A DNA stretch of 64,000 bases from Francisella uliginis (GTDB taxonomy: Bacteria; Pseudomonadota; Gammaproteobacteria; Francisellales; Francisellaceae): NCBI RefSeq assembly GCF_001895265.1, contig NZ_CP016796.1, positions 682,001 to 746,000 of the forward strand. Reading direction: 5' to 3'. The position numbers and the translations under genes were made by a program. The notes beneath the pieces are model-generated. The model was not told where the DNA came from. It searched no databases and saw only the letters and a program-made list of their open reading frames with translations. This document shows positions 55,652 through 64,000 of the stretch, in pieces (positions within the stretch are counted from its first letter, which is position 1; each line of letters starts with the position of its first letter).

Positions 55652-56887
55652 TTATGTTAAATAACGAGCTTTTATAGTAGCTTTGATCTTTTTAAACTCA
55701 TCAACAAGATCTTTAGCCTCATCTGAAGTTGAACGAATATCCATAACTACATAACCAATATTTTCTAAAGTTCTTAAATATTGACCTTCAACATTTATAT
55801 TTTTAGCAGCTAATATTTTGTTTAATTCATTCATCATACCAGGTATATTCTCATGAATATGTAATACCCTATGAGTATCAGTATGTATTGGTAATGATAT
55901 CTCAGGAAAGTTTACAGCATTTAGTGTGGAACCATTATCTGAATATTTGATAAGTTTTGCACTAACTTCATTAGCAATATTTTCTTGGGCTTCTAGTGTA
56001 CTACCACCAATGTGTGGAGTCAAAAAAACATTATCAAAATCTTTTAAAGGGCTATCAAACATCTCTCCTTTTGAAGATGGTTCTTTAGGGAAAACATCGA
56101 TAGCAGCACCTTTTAATTTACCATTTTCTAAAACCTTAACTAAAGCGTCAATATCAACCACATTTCCACGTGAAGCATTTATTAAAACAGAGTTTTCTTT
56201 CATAGCATCGAATTGTTTAGTTGAAATCATATTTGCTGTAGTAGGTAGCTGAGGTACATGTAATGATACTACATCTGATTGTCTTAAAAGCTGATCTAGA
56301 CTAGTTACTTGTGTTGCATTTCCTAGTGGTAGTTTTTCTTCAACATCATAAAAAATTACGTTAAAACCAATACTTTCAGCTAAAACACTAAGTTGCATGC
56401 CAATGTGGCCATAACCAATAATTCCTAGAGTTTTTCCTCTAACTTCATTGGCATTATCAGCAGATTTTAGCCATTGTCCACGATGTGCTTTAGCATTTTT
56501 GTCAATAACATTTCTGGTAAGTAAGATAGCTTCAGCTAATACAAGTTCAGCAACACTTCGCGTGTTTGAAAACGGGGCATTAAAAACAGGTATACCCAGA
56601 TCATGAGCTGTCTTAAGATCTACTTGGTTTGTACCAATGCAGAAACATCCTATAGCAGTAAGGTGTTGTGATTGCTCAAGAACATCTTTAGTTAGCTGTG
56701 TGCGTGAGCGTAGACCAACGATTTTAAAGTCTTGAAGCTTATCTATAAGTTCTTGGCCTTCTAGAGCAGTATTTAGTAGCTCAATATTTTCATAACCAGC
56801 TGCTTTAAATGCTTCTAAAGCATTTTGATGAATACCCTCAAGAAGAAGGATTGGAATTTTCTTTTTATTAAGAGATAACTGACTCAT
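55652..56887 (-). CDS. serA: D-3-phosphoglycerate dehydrogenase
   Basis: A 411-residue enzyme for the first step of serine synthesis, oxidising 3-phosphoglycerate. The NAD-binding motif is GIIGYGHIGMQLS. Catalytic residues fall in INASRGNVVDIDAL and LTPHIGGSTLEAQENIA. A C-terminal ACT domain (IHENIPGMMNELNKILAAKN) gives likely serine feedback. Length equals E. coli SerA. It sits 12 bp after thyA. Confidence 0.95.
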   Translation of the reverse strand: MSQLSLNKKKIPILLLEGIHQNALEAFKAAGYENIELLNTALEGQELIDKLQDFKIVGLRSRTQLTKDVLEQSQHLTAIGCFCIGTNQVDLKTAHDLGIPVFNAPFSNTRSVAELVLAEAILLTRNVIDKNAKAHRGQWLKSADNANEVRGKTLGIIGYGHIGMQLSVLAESIGFNVIFYDVEEKLPLGNATQVTSLDQLLRQSDVVSLHVPQLPTTANMISTKQFDAMKENSVLINASRGNVVDIDALVKVLENGKLKGAAIDVFPKEPSSKGEMFDSPLKDFDNVFLTPHIGGSTLEAQENIANEVSAKLIKYSDNGSTLNAVNFPEISLPIHTDTHRVLHIHENIPGMMNELNKILAAKNINVEGQYLRTLENIGYVVMDIRSTSDEAKDLVDEFKKIKATIKARYLT

Positions 56888-56899
56888 CTATATAGTCCT

Positions 56900-57724
56900 T
56901 TATATTGATATTTTTGCTTTAATAGCAGGATGATGTTTGTAATTTTTAAATTCAAAATCTTCATACTTATAGTCAAAGATAGATTCTGGTTTTCTTAGTA
57001 TTTTTAGCGTTGGTAACTCTAGTGGTTGACGACTAAGTTGTTCATCAACTTGATCAAAATGGTTATTATAAATATGACAATCACCACCAGACCAAATAAA
57101 CTCGCCGACATCTAGGTCACATTGTTGCGCAACCATATGTGTTAGTAACGAATAACTTGCAATATTAAATGGTACACCAAGAAACGCATCAGCACTTCGC
57201 TGAGTAAGCATACAGGAGAGCTTATTGTCAGCAACATAAAACTGAAACATTGCGTGACATGGAGGTAAAGCAGAGTTTCCTTCTGCAACATTTTCTTGAG
57301 GAGATATTTTCTCAGATGGTACAACACAAGGGTTCCAAGCTGAAACCAAAATTCTACGTGAGTTAGGGTTTGTCTTTAGCATGTCGATAACTTCAGCTAT
57401 TTGATCGACTCCTTGACCATTAAAGTCACGCCATTGTTTGCCATAGATAGGGCCTAGTTCACCATCTTCTGTTGCCCATTCATTCCAGATACGGACTTTA
57501 TTTTCATTAAGGTATTTTACGTTAGTGCTACCACTTAAAAACCATAATAATTCATGAACAACGCTAGGTAGATGAATTTTCTTTGTGGTCACTAAGGGAA
57601 AACCTTTTTGAAGGTCAAAACGCATTTGATAGCCAAAGACACTTTTAGTACCAGTACCTGTTCTATCACCTTTAGCAGTACCGTTTTCTTTTATATATTT
57701 TAGAAAATTTAGATATTCTCGCAT
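56900..57724 (-). CDS. thyA: thymidylate synthase
   Basis: A 274-residue ThyA, which makes dTMP from dUMP with methylenetetrahydrofolate. The nucleophile is C156 in [12 protein letters not shown]. Also seen are [32 protein letters not shown] and [16 protein letters not shown]. About ten extra residues ([17 protein letters not shown]) precede the active-site Cys compared with the 264-residue E. coli form. The start overlaps lgt by 16 bp. Confidence 0.97.
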   Translation of the reverse strand: MREYLNFLKYIKENGTAKGDRTGTGTKSVFGYQMRFDLQKGFPLVTTKKIHLPSVVHELLWFLSGSTNVKYLNENKVRIWNEWATEDGELGPIYGKQWRDFNGQGVDQIAEVIDMLKTNPNSRRILVSAWNPCVVPSEKISPQENVAEGNSALPPCHAMFQFYVADNKLSCMLTQRSADAFLGVPFNIASYSLLTHMVAQQCDLDVGEFIWSGGDCHIYNNHFDQVDEQLSRQPLELPTLKILRKPESIFDYKYEDFEFKNYKHHPAIKAKISI

Positions 57725-58518
57725 TTATTTTTCCCTCTTAACTTGATAAATAGAACAATTAAAATTATTGCTCCAAGTATAATCATAGGTAGAGATAGAA
57801 TCTGCCCCATAGTCATCCAGTTAAAGAAAATATAGCCATATTGAGGATCTGGTTGTCTAAAGAATTCACAGATAAATCTAGCACAACCATATAAAAGCAT
57901 AAATAGTCCTAGAACTAGATAACGAAGTCTTTTTTTCATAGTTACAAGCCATAGCACTGTAAAGAGTACGACTCCTTCAAAGAAAAACTCAAATAATTGC
58001 GAAGGGTATCTTGGTAGAGGCCCACCTGTTGGAAAAACCATGCCAATAGGGGAGTCTGTTACTCGTCCCCAAAGCTCGCCATTTATAAAGTTACCAATTC
58101 TACCAGCACCAAGTCCGATTGGAACTACAGGAGCGACAAACTCACCTAGATCAAAGAAGTTAGCACCTACTTTTCGTGCATATAGACCAAATGCTATAAG
58201 CACACCAATAAAACCACCATGGAATGACATTCCACCATCCCATATAAAGAACATCTGAGTAGGGTTGTGGAAATAATATGGTAAGTTATAAAAAACTATA
58301 TAACCAATTCTACCACCAAGAATAACACCTAAAGCAACATAGAAAACTAAATCTCCAACTTGCTCTGGCTTTACAGGAGCCCAAGATTTTCTTTTAGCTC
58401 TATATTTGAGTAAAGCCCAACCAGCAAAGATCCCAAATAAATACATTAAACCATACCAATGAATTTCAATAGGTCCAAGTTTTAATGCAATCGGGTTAAT
58501 ATGAGGATAATGTAACAT
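57709..58518 (-). CDS. lgt: prolipoprotein diacylglyceryl transferase
   Basis: A 269-residue inner-membrane enzyme that adds diacylglycerol to lipobox cysteines. About seven membrane helices are visible. Signatures are [32 protein letters not shown] and [14 protein letters not shown]. The order rne-lgt-thyA-serA-tilS with tiny gaps or overlaps suggests one long transcript, although lgt-thyA pairing is itself common. Confidence 0.96.
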   Translation of the reverse strand: MLHYPHINPIALKLGPIEIHWYGLMYLFGIFAGWALLKYRAKRKSWAPVKPEQVGDLVFYVALGVILGGRIGYIVFYNLPYYFHNPTQMFFIWDGGMSFHGGFIGVLIAFGLYARKVGANFFDLGEFVAPVVPIGLGAGRIGNFINGELWGRVTDSPIGMVFPTGGPLPRYPSQLFEFFFEGVVLFTVLWLVTMKKRLRYLVLGLFMLLYGCARFICEFFRQPDPQYGYIFFNWMTMGQILSLPMIILGAIILIVLFIKLRGKNKCENI

Positions 58519-58527
58519 TATTTAGCC

Positions 58528-61329
58528 TTATATAAGTGCTTGAGATTCAAAATCTATAGCTGGAGAGTAGTTAATATATTCAGACTGTTGAGAAGTCTGA
58601 GTATTTTTCTCAGCAGGCTTATCTTTTTTTACACTTTCTTTTTTAGTGTTTTTCTCAGCAGATTTTTCTTTAGCTGGTGATGTTTTAGCTTCAGCAGGTT
58701 TCTTTTTAGCTTCTTTATTTTCTACTTTTTTAGTAGTTTTATCTTCTTTTTTGGCAGGTTTTACCTCTTCAGCTACTTTTTCTTGCTTTTCACCAGTAGC
58801 TTTTTTCTCTTCTGGAGCTTGAGTTTTTTCTGTTTTCTTAGCAAGTTTATCTTCTTCGGCTATTTTTTCTTGCTTATTATCAGAAGTTTTCTTCTCTTCT
58901 ACAGCAGTAGTTTTAACTTCTTGAGTTTTTTCAACAGTTTTCTCAATCTCTCTTTTAGCCTCTTGAATAGCGCTTATTTCATTATCAACTGATATAGTAT
59001 TAAATTTTAAGTATTTTTGTGTTTTTACTTTTTCTTCAGTATTGATTTTTTTAGCACCATCATCTTTTAAGCTATCATAGTTTTCTAAAACATCTTTAAC
59101 CATTACAGAGACAAATTCATCAGGGTTCTTAGAGATAACCTTTTTGATATTATCTACGTTATTTTCTGATATTTGGTTACCATATTTAACCTTTGTAATA
59201 TCAATAACTTCTTCAGCATTATTAAGGCTAATATTATTGCTTCTGCTGTTATTTTTATTATTTGGTTTTTTGTCAAATTTATCGTTATTTCTTTTATTTT
59301 TATTACGATCATTTGATCTATTATCATTGTTATTTCGCTCATTGCGCTGATTATTCTCTCTTTGTTGAGGTTTTTGAGAGTTATCTTGAGCTTTATTATT
59401 TCTATTTTTATTATTACGTTGGTCGTTTGAGTTGTTATTGTTATTTCGCTCATTACGATCATTATTACGTTGTCTATTATCTCTTTGAGGCTTATTGTTT
59501 TGCGCTCTTTGAGGATTATTATTAGGTTTGTTATTATTTTTATTATTAGGTTTTTGAGTTTCTTTAGGTGCCTCAACTTGTTTTTCAGAGTTATTTGAGA
59601 AAACGCTAGCTAATTTAGCAAAAAAGCCTTTTTTACTAGGTTGCTCTTTAGCCTTTGGAGCATTATTCTCTTCTTTTTGGCGAGGAGGTTGTTTTTGGTT
59701 ATTTTGCTCATTGCTTTTTGCCTTGTCTTCTACCTTAGCAGAAACCTCTTTATCTACAGCTTTGCTTAGGTCTACAGCTGCTACTTTTTTCTTGCCAGCT
59801 TTTGGAATCTCAACATTATAAACATCTTCAATCAAGTCAGAGCTTGTGCGATTTGATTTATAACTAGAGCCCCAGATTCTCTGCATTTGGAATTTAGGAG
59901 ATTCCATGTTGAAATTAGGTATGATCATTATTCTTACATCAGAGATTCTTTCGATATTAACGATACTATCTCTTTTTTCATTAAGAATATAAGCTGCTAT
60001 ATCTACAGGAACTTGAACACGGATTTCATTAGTATCATCTTTCATAGCTTCTGCTCTAATCTTACGCAAGATTGTAAGAGCTGTTGCTTGAGTTGTTTTT
60101 ATAAATCCATGACCTTCGCAACGCGGACATTTTTGCATTACACTTTCATTGATAGAAGAGCTTAAACGCTGTCTTGATATCTCCACAAGTCCCAGTTTAG
60201 AGATACGTGACATTTGGATACGAGCTTTATCTTGTTGTAAAGCATCCATTAGTTTCTCTTCTACTTGTTTTCTATTCGGATAGAAAGACATATCAATAAA
60301 GTCAATAATAACAAGGCCACCTAAATCTCTAATTCTAAGCTGTCTTGCTACTTCTTCAGCGGCTTCTAAATTTGTCTTAAATGCTGTAGTTTCAACATCT
60401 TCAGCTTTATTAGCTCTAGATGAGTTTACATCTATTGCAACTAGTGCTTCTGTAGTATCAATTACTATAGAACCGCCAGATGGTAGACGGATTTCTCTTT
60501 TATATGCATTCTCAATTTGTTGATCTATACCAAATTGGGCAAACAAAGGTAAATCTTCGTTGTACAGTTTTACTTTATTTATATCAAAACTTTGTCTTAG
60601 TAAACCAAGTTGTCTTTTAACATCTTGGAAGCACTCCTTAGAGTCAACAATAATCTCTTTTACATCTTCTTTTAAGTGATCTCTTACAGTTCTTACAATA
60701 ATGTCACTTTCTTTGTGTAAAAGAGCTGGTTTTTTAATTTTATGATAAGTTTGAGAAATAGAAGACCATAGTTCAACTAGAGTATCAAAATCATGTTTTA
60801 GTTCTTCAAAAGAGCACTCAACACAAGCAGTTCTTGCGATGACACTCATATTTTTAGGGATGTTTAGATCTTTTAAGTATTTTTTTAATTTTTCTCTGTC
60901 TTCACCTTCAACACGACGAGAAATACCACCACCGTTAGGGTTATTTGGTAGTAATACCATATATGAGCCAGCTAATGTAATAAAAGTAGTTAATGCAGCA
61001 CCTTTATCGCCACGCTCTTCTTTATCTATTTGGACAATTAATTCTTGACCTTCAGATAGTAAAGGAGCGATATTATCACCATTAGGAACATCTTTTAGAT
61101 AGTATTCTGAGACTTCTTTAAATGGTAGGAAACCATTTTTCTCTTCACCATAATTTACGAAAATAGCGTTTAAACTAGGCTCTATTCTAGAGATATAACC
61201 TTTATAAATATTAGCTTTTTTTTGTTCTCTATCAACATTTTCAATGTCTAAATCTATAAGTTTCCCATTGTCTAAGGTAGCGATTCTAGTTTCTTCGCTA
61301 CTTTTGCTATTTATTAGTATTTTTTTCAT
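58528..61329 (-). CDS. rne: ribonuclease E (RNase E/G family) with Asn-rich and Lys/Glu-rich C-terminal tail
   Basis: A 933-residue endoribonuclease. Residues 1 to about 480 form the catalytic part, with the S1 domain (ANIYKGYISRIEPSLNAIFV), the 5' sensor and DNase I-like core (LVAIDVNSSRANKAED, LGGLVIIDFIDM), and the zinc-link CPRCEGHG. The rest is disordered: an Asn/Arg/Gln-rich stretch, then Lys/Glu/Ala-rich segments containing a near-duplicate pair (EEKKTSDNKQEKIAEE and EEKKATGEKQEKVAEE). The tail probably serves RNA binding and degradosome assembly. The frame opens with TTG upstream, but GAAGGA sits before the ATG at 61329. Confidence 0.95.
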   Translation of the reverse strand: MKKILINSKSSEETRIATLDNGKLIDLDIENVDREQKKANIYKGYISRIEPSLNAIFVNYGEEKNGFLPFKEVSEYYLKDVPNGDNIAPLLSEGQELIVQIDKEERGDKGAALTTFITLAGSYMVLLPNNPNGGGISRRVEGEDREKLKKYLKDLNIPKNMSVIARTACVECSFEELKHDFDTLVELWSSISQTYHKIKKPALLHKESDIIVRTVRDHLKEDVKEIIVDSKECFQDVKRQLGLLRQSFDINKVKLYNEDLPLFAQFGIDQQIENAYKREIRLPSGGSIVIDTTEALVAIDVNSSRANKAEDVETTAFKTNLEAAEEVARQLRIRDLGGLVIIDFIDMSFYPNRKQVEEKLMDALQQDKARIQMSRISKLGLVEISRQRLSSSINESVMQKCPRCEGHGFIKTTQATALTILRKIRAEAMKDDTNEIRVQVPVDIAAYILNEKRDSIVNIERISDVRIMIIPNFNMESPKFQMQRIWGSSYKSNRTSSDLIEDVYNVEIPKAGKKKVAAVDLSKAVDKEVSAKVEDKAKSNEQNNQKQPPRQKEENNAPKAKEQPSKKGFFAKLASVFSNNSEKQVEAPKETQKPNNKNNNKPNNNPQRAQNNKPQRDNRQRNNDRNERNNNNNSNDQRNNKNRNNKAQDNSQKPQQRENNQRNERNNNDNRSNDRNKNKRNNDKFDKKPNNKNNSRSNNISLNNAEEVIDITKVKYGNQISENNVDNIKKVISKNPDEFVSVMVKDVLENYDSLKDDGAKKINTEEKVKTQKYLKFNTISVDNEISAIQEAKREIEKTVEKTQEVKTTAVEEKKTSDNKQEKIAEEDKLAKKTEKTQAPEEKKATGEKQEKVAEEVKPAKKEDKTTKKVENKEAKKKPAEAKTSPAKEKSAEKNTKKESVKKDKPAEKNTQTSQQSEYINYSPAIDFESQALI

Positions 61330-61358
61330 TATTAATTCCTTCAATAAATGTAGTTCAT

Positions 61359-61382
61359 AGTTGACTGTTTAACGAGTCAACT
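61359..61382 (-). promoter_or_regulatory. hairpin in the rne leader
   Basis: A perfect 8-bp inverted repeat (AGTTGACT / AGTCAACT, 8-nt loop) starts 30 bp upstream of the rne ATG. In E. coli, stem-loops in the rne 5' UTR mediate autoregulation by RNase E. An equivalent role here is inferred from position only. Confidence 0.4.
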
Positions 61383-61580
61383 CGTTTGTGGTCTTTTATA
61401 TATGACCTCTTTTTTAAAATCGCTATATTTTAAGCCTAATCTTTCGTAAGAAACTGACTAGATTTACCATCTCTAATCATATGCTTAATGTCACTTGCGA
61501 TCTTGTTAAAGTACTATGTACGCAATTATTTGATATAATAGCAATATTGAATATTAAATGAAAGAATAATTAAGCTTTAA

Positions 61581-62756
61581 ATGAGTCTTATCTACTTAGA
61601 TTATGCAGCTACAACGCCACTTAGCGCTAAAGTCAAACAAACTATGTTGGATTCAATTAGCGATGATAATGATTTTTTTAATTCTGGTTCATCTACATAT
61701 GAGCAAGCAGAACTTGTAAAATCTAAAATTGAGCTAGCAAGATCAGGTATTGCAACAACTTTAGGTGTCTTGCCACGTGAGATAATATTTACTTCTGGTA
61801 CCACTGAGTCTAATAACCTTGCTATTAAAGGTGTGGCATATTCTTATAAAAATAAAGGTAATCATATTATAACTTCAAAAGCAGAACATAAGGCTGTCTT
61901 GGATATTTGTGGATTTCTTGAAGAACAAGGGTTTGAAGTTACATACCTTGATGTTAATGAGTTTGGTGAGGTCGATATTAAGCAGTTAAGAGAATCAATA
62001 AAAGATCAGACTATACTTGTAAGTATAATGGCTGTTAATAATGAACTTGGAACTAAAAATAATTTATTAGAAATTGGTAAGATTACTAGAGAAAAGGGGA
62101 TCGTTTTCCATGTTGATGCTGCTCAGGGTTATGGTAAAGTCGATATAAATACAAAAGAAATGAATATTGATCTGTTATCAGTTTCAGGACATAAATTATA
62201 TGCGCCTAAAGGCGTGGGTTTTTTATATGTGCGATCAAAACGACCTAAAATTAAACTAATCAAGCAGATTCATGGTGGAGCTCAAGAGTTTAGTCTTAGA
62301 GCTGGGACATTGGCAAATTATCAAATATTTGCTTTAGGTGAAGCATGTAAAGAAATGTTTGCTAAAAAAGAGCAAAATATAAAGCATGTTAAAAAAATGC
62401 GAGATCAATTTTTGGAAACTATACATCAGATTGAAAATATAAAAATAAATACAAATCTTGATAATAGTTATCCGGGGATTTTAAGTGTTACATTCTTAGG
62501 TATAAAAGGAGAAACTTTATTAGCTATGCTGGATGGTATTTGTTTGTCTATGGGATCAGCATGTAACTCTCAAGCAGTTGAGCCATCACATGTTTTAACA
62601 GCTATAGGATTAACTTCAGATCAAGCTGAAGCGACTATTAGAGTTTCGTTTGGTTTGCAGACTACACAGCAACAAGTTATCCAAGCAGCATCTAGTATTA
62701 AACAACAAGTAGAGCTTTTAAGGGCTTTGTCTCCACGAGGAGAAACAAATGTATAA
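61581..62756 (+). CDS. cysteine desulfurase (NifS/IscS family)
   Basis: A 391-residue PLP enzyme that takes sulfur from cysteine. The N terminus is IYLDYAATTP. Key residues are H103 (AEHKA), PLP Lys205 (SGHK at 202-205) and the persulfide-bearing Cys328 in MGSACNSQAVEPSHVL. Its last codons overlap the start of the IscU-like gene by 8 bp, so the two are coupled. A TATAAT hexamer at 61534-61539 may be its -10 element. Role in Fe-S assembly or tRNA thiolation is not separable from sequence. Confidence 0.93.
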   Translation: MSLIYLDYAATTPLSAKVKQTMLDSISDDNDFFNSGSSTYEQAELVKSKIELARSGIATTLGVLPREIIFTSGTTESNNLAIKGVAYSYKNKGNHIITSKAEHKAVLDICGFLEEQGFEVTYLDVNEFGEVDIKQLRESIKDQTILVSIMAVNNELGTKNNLLEIGKITREKGIVFHVDAAQGYGKVDINTKEMNIDLLSVSGHKLYAPKGVGFLYVRSKRPKIKLIKQIHGGAQEFSLRAGTLANYQIFALGEACKEMFAKKEQNIKHVKKMRDQFLETIHQIENIKINTNLDNSYPGILSVTFLGIKGETLLAMLDGICLSMGSACNSQAVEPSHVLTAIGLTSDQAEATIRVSFGLQTTQQQVIQAASSIKQQVELLRALSPRGETNV

Positions 62757-63081
62757 TAGTTTAGTAAAAGATCTTTTATCTAAAATAACAATTGATGACG
62801 GCAATATCTTACCTGAACAACAAAAATATCAAGTTAAAGATAGTTTTTCGACAGTAGAGTTATATATTTCTGATGATATGGTTTCATATAGAGCTTTTGG
62901 TGATGTATATGTTATGACGATGGTTAAGTTTTTACAAATCAAACTACAGCATAGACAAAATCTTAAGGATATAACTTTAGAGAGCTTAATTGCTGATTTT
63001 GATTTACCAGAAGTTAAATATAGAAATGCCTTACAAATAGTTGAGCTAATAGAGAAAATAAATGAGAGATCAACTTTATAA
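62749..63081 (+). CDS. cysteine-free IscU/NifU-N-like protein
   Basis: A 110-residue protein without any cysteine. Its pattern follows IscU: a start helix (MYNSLVKDLLSKI), strands (STVELYISDDMVSYRAFG), a helix, then DFDLPEVKYRNALQIVELIEKI. The last stretch aligns with the IscU segment LPPVKxHCSxLAxxAIxxAI. Where IscU has its scaffold Cys, this protein has Asp or Asn (AFGD; VKYRN). It overlaps the desulfurase gene by 8 bp and recO by 20 bp. A regulatory or sulfur-transfer-accessory role is possible. The homology call is by eye. Confidence 0.6.
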   Translation: MYNSLVKDLLSKITIDDGNILPEQQKYQVKDSFSTVELYISDDMVSYRAFGDVYVMTMVKFLQIKLQHRQNLKDITLESLIADFDLPEVKYRNALQIVELIEKINERSTL

Positions 63082-63766
63082 TTTCTACATATTACATCAG
63101 CGTAAATATAAAGAAAATACTTTACTTGTTAGTATATTTACACAAGAGTTTGGTAAGTTATCAGCTATAGTTAGAACTAATAAAAAAACATTAAATCTAT
63201 ACCAACCTTTAGTTAAACTTAGAGGCCAGATTAGCCTTGCAAAGAAAGAGGGTGGACTTAATAAGATATATAATATCGAATTTGTTGAGTCATTTTATCA
63301 AAATTCATATATTAATTTATTGTCGCTACAATATATTAATGAGTTGATCTATTTGTTGCTTAGCTACTCTCATGAAGAGGAATTTTTATTTGATAAGTAT
63401 GCATTTATCTTAAGAAATATTGATGAAAATAATTACAGATATTTATTAAGAATGTTTGAGCTAGAGCTTTTAGAGAGTTTAGGGCAGGGGATATATGTTG
63501 ACTGTGATGACGAGAATTTACCAATAGAGTGTGAATGTAATTATTATGCTTTCCCTTATGGCTTTAAAAAAGCTATAGATGCTTCAGCAAATACCGTTAA
63601 AGGGAGCAGTATCTTAAAAATTAATCAACCTATTAGCATGTGGGATGATAATGATTTAAAAGCTATATCTAGAGTAACTCGAGTATGTATAGATAGTGTT
63701 TTAGGCGATAAAAAATTAAAATCTCGAGAACTTCTGGTTGATTATCTAAACCTAAAAAGAAGATGA
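63062..63766 (+). CDS. recO: DNA repair protein RecO
   Basis: A 234-residue RecO, which loads RecA on SSB-coated DNA with RecR. The N-terminal OB fold (YNFYILHQRKYKENTLLVSI, FGKLSAIVRTNKK) precedes a helical domain with YINELIYLLLSYSHEEEFLF. The zinc-site Cys are partial, as in many short RecO proteins. The start overlaps the IscU-like gene by 20 bp. It ends 15 bp inside the convergent membrane protein gene. Confidence 0.88.
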   Translation: MRDQLYNFYILHQRKYKENTLLVSIFTQEFGKLSAIVRTNKKTLNLYQPLVKLRGQISLAKKEGGLNKIYNIEFVESFYQNSYINLLSLQYINELIYLLLSYSHEEEFLFDKYAFILRNIDENNYRYLLRMFELELLESLGQGIYVDCDDENLPIECECNYYAFPYGFKKAIDASANTVKGSSILKINQPISMWDDNDLKAISRVTRVCIDSVLGDKKLKSRELLVDYLNLKRR

Positions 63767-64000
63767 GTTTTTATTTAGCAATTTATTTTTTAAGGCTTTT
63801 ATAAAAGATATTGTTGGTGGTATCAAAGATATAACGATAATTAAAATTATAAATAAGCCAAAGTATTTTTTCACAAACGCGTTATTACTAAAGAAAAATG
63901 CTATATAAATAATTAAGTAAACCCAGATAAAGGCGCCAATAATACCCATAATTACAAATTTAGAATATTTCATGCGCGCCATACCAGCTGTAAAAGGCAT
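63752..64000 (-). CDS. C-terminal part of a DedA-like membrane protein (cut by window edge)
   Basis: The last 82 residues of a membrane protein whose 5' part lies beyond position 64000. The sequence FTAGMARMKYSKFVIMGIIG, followed by a WVYLIIYIAFFF helix and a second helix, resembles the C-terminal half of DedA/SNARE-associated proteins (the FxxGxxxM pattern). These are envelope flippase-like proteins. It converges on recO with a 15-bp overlap. Confidence 0.75.
   Translation of the reverse strand: MPFTAGMARMKYSKFVIMGIIGAFIWVYLIIYIAFFFSNNAFVKKYFGLFIILIIVISLIPPTISFIKALKNKLLNKNSSSF

Noticed and set aside
59144-59576. Open frames on both strands within the RNase E tail region
   Set aside because: They arise from the Asn-codon-rich repeat (AAT/AAC) and give Ile/Leu/Tyr/Phe-biased low-complexity peptides without start signals.

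Overview
The window is about 31-33% G+C and almost certainly comes from the chromosome of a Francisella species. The strongest evidence is the mglA-mglB operon. Supporting evidence is the gene order rplM-rpsI-mglA-mglB, grpE-dnaK-dnaJ, the silC-emrA-emrB efflux cluster with a divergent AraC regulator, glyA followed by an O-antigen-ligase-like gene and sugar transferases, and the nadE/pncB pair. Synteny was judged from memory; no database search was run. Nothing here fixes the species.

Layout. (1) 1-1730: 3' half of a 23S rRNA, a 5S rRNA and a terminator. (2) 1.7-5.3 kb: a thinly coding stretch, then two tandem copies of a DUF5993-like microprotein plus a DsbB-like protein, a PLP enzyme of the cysteine synthase type and a small exported protein. 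The second DsbB copy has lost its first CXXC. (3) 5.3-11.6 kb: housekeeping genes: mnmE, hpf, ptsN, trmJ, rnhB, an acetyltransferase, mglB, mglA, rpsI and rplM. (4) 11.7-18.4 kb: the accessory part. A 3.7-kb segment is bracketed by 54-bp direct repeats derived from the 3' end of a secreted acetolactate decarboxylase gene. It holds a 67-aa membrane microprotein and a 1031-aa helical-repeat protein that share an Asn/Gly-rich motif resembling bacterial amyloid signalling motifs. Beside it lie a decayed fragment of a flavoenzyme gene and a 578-aa unknown protein ending in 11-residue tandem repeats. (5) 18.4-34.8 kb: flavoprotein, mltA, the heat-shock operon, NAD salvage genes, Emr-type tripartite efflux, fadD and rsmE. 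(6) 34.8-45.3 kb: a DUF445 protein, a Mla/MCE lipid-transport operon, a glucosaminidase, rluD, bamD, a secreted berberine-bridge-type flavoenzyme, a small secreted protein and glyA. (7) 45.4-50.6 kb: darP, then surface-glycan genes (O-antigen-ligase-like, two tandem GT32-like enzymes, one GT4). (8) 50.6-64 kb: secreted Ntn hydrolase, peptide and DMT transporters, tilS-serA-thyA-lgt-rne, a cysteine desulfurase gene overlapped by a cysteine-free IscU-like gene and recO, and the end of a DedA-like gene cut by the window edge.

The best candidate for an undescribed system is the microprotein/1031-aa pair at 11.8-15.1 kb. A membrane-anchored partner and a large cytoplasmic protein with a possible C-terminal PIN-like fold carry matching short motifs, overlap translationally and sit in a segment that looks inserted. 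The cysteine-less IscU homologue beside the desulfurase and the DsbB paralogue without its quinone-side CXXC are two further cases of conserved-looking proteins missing defining residues.
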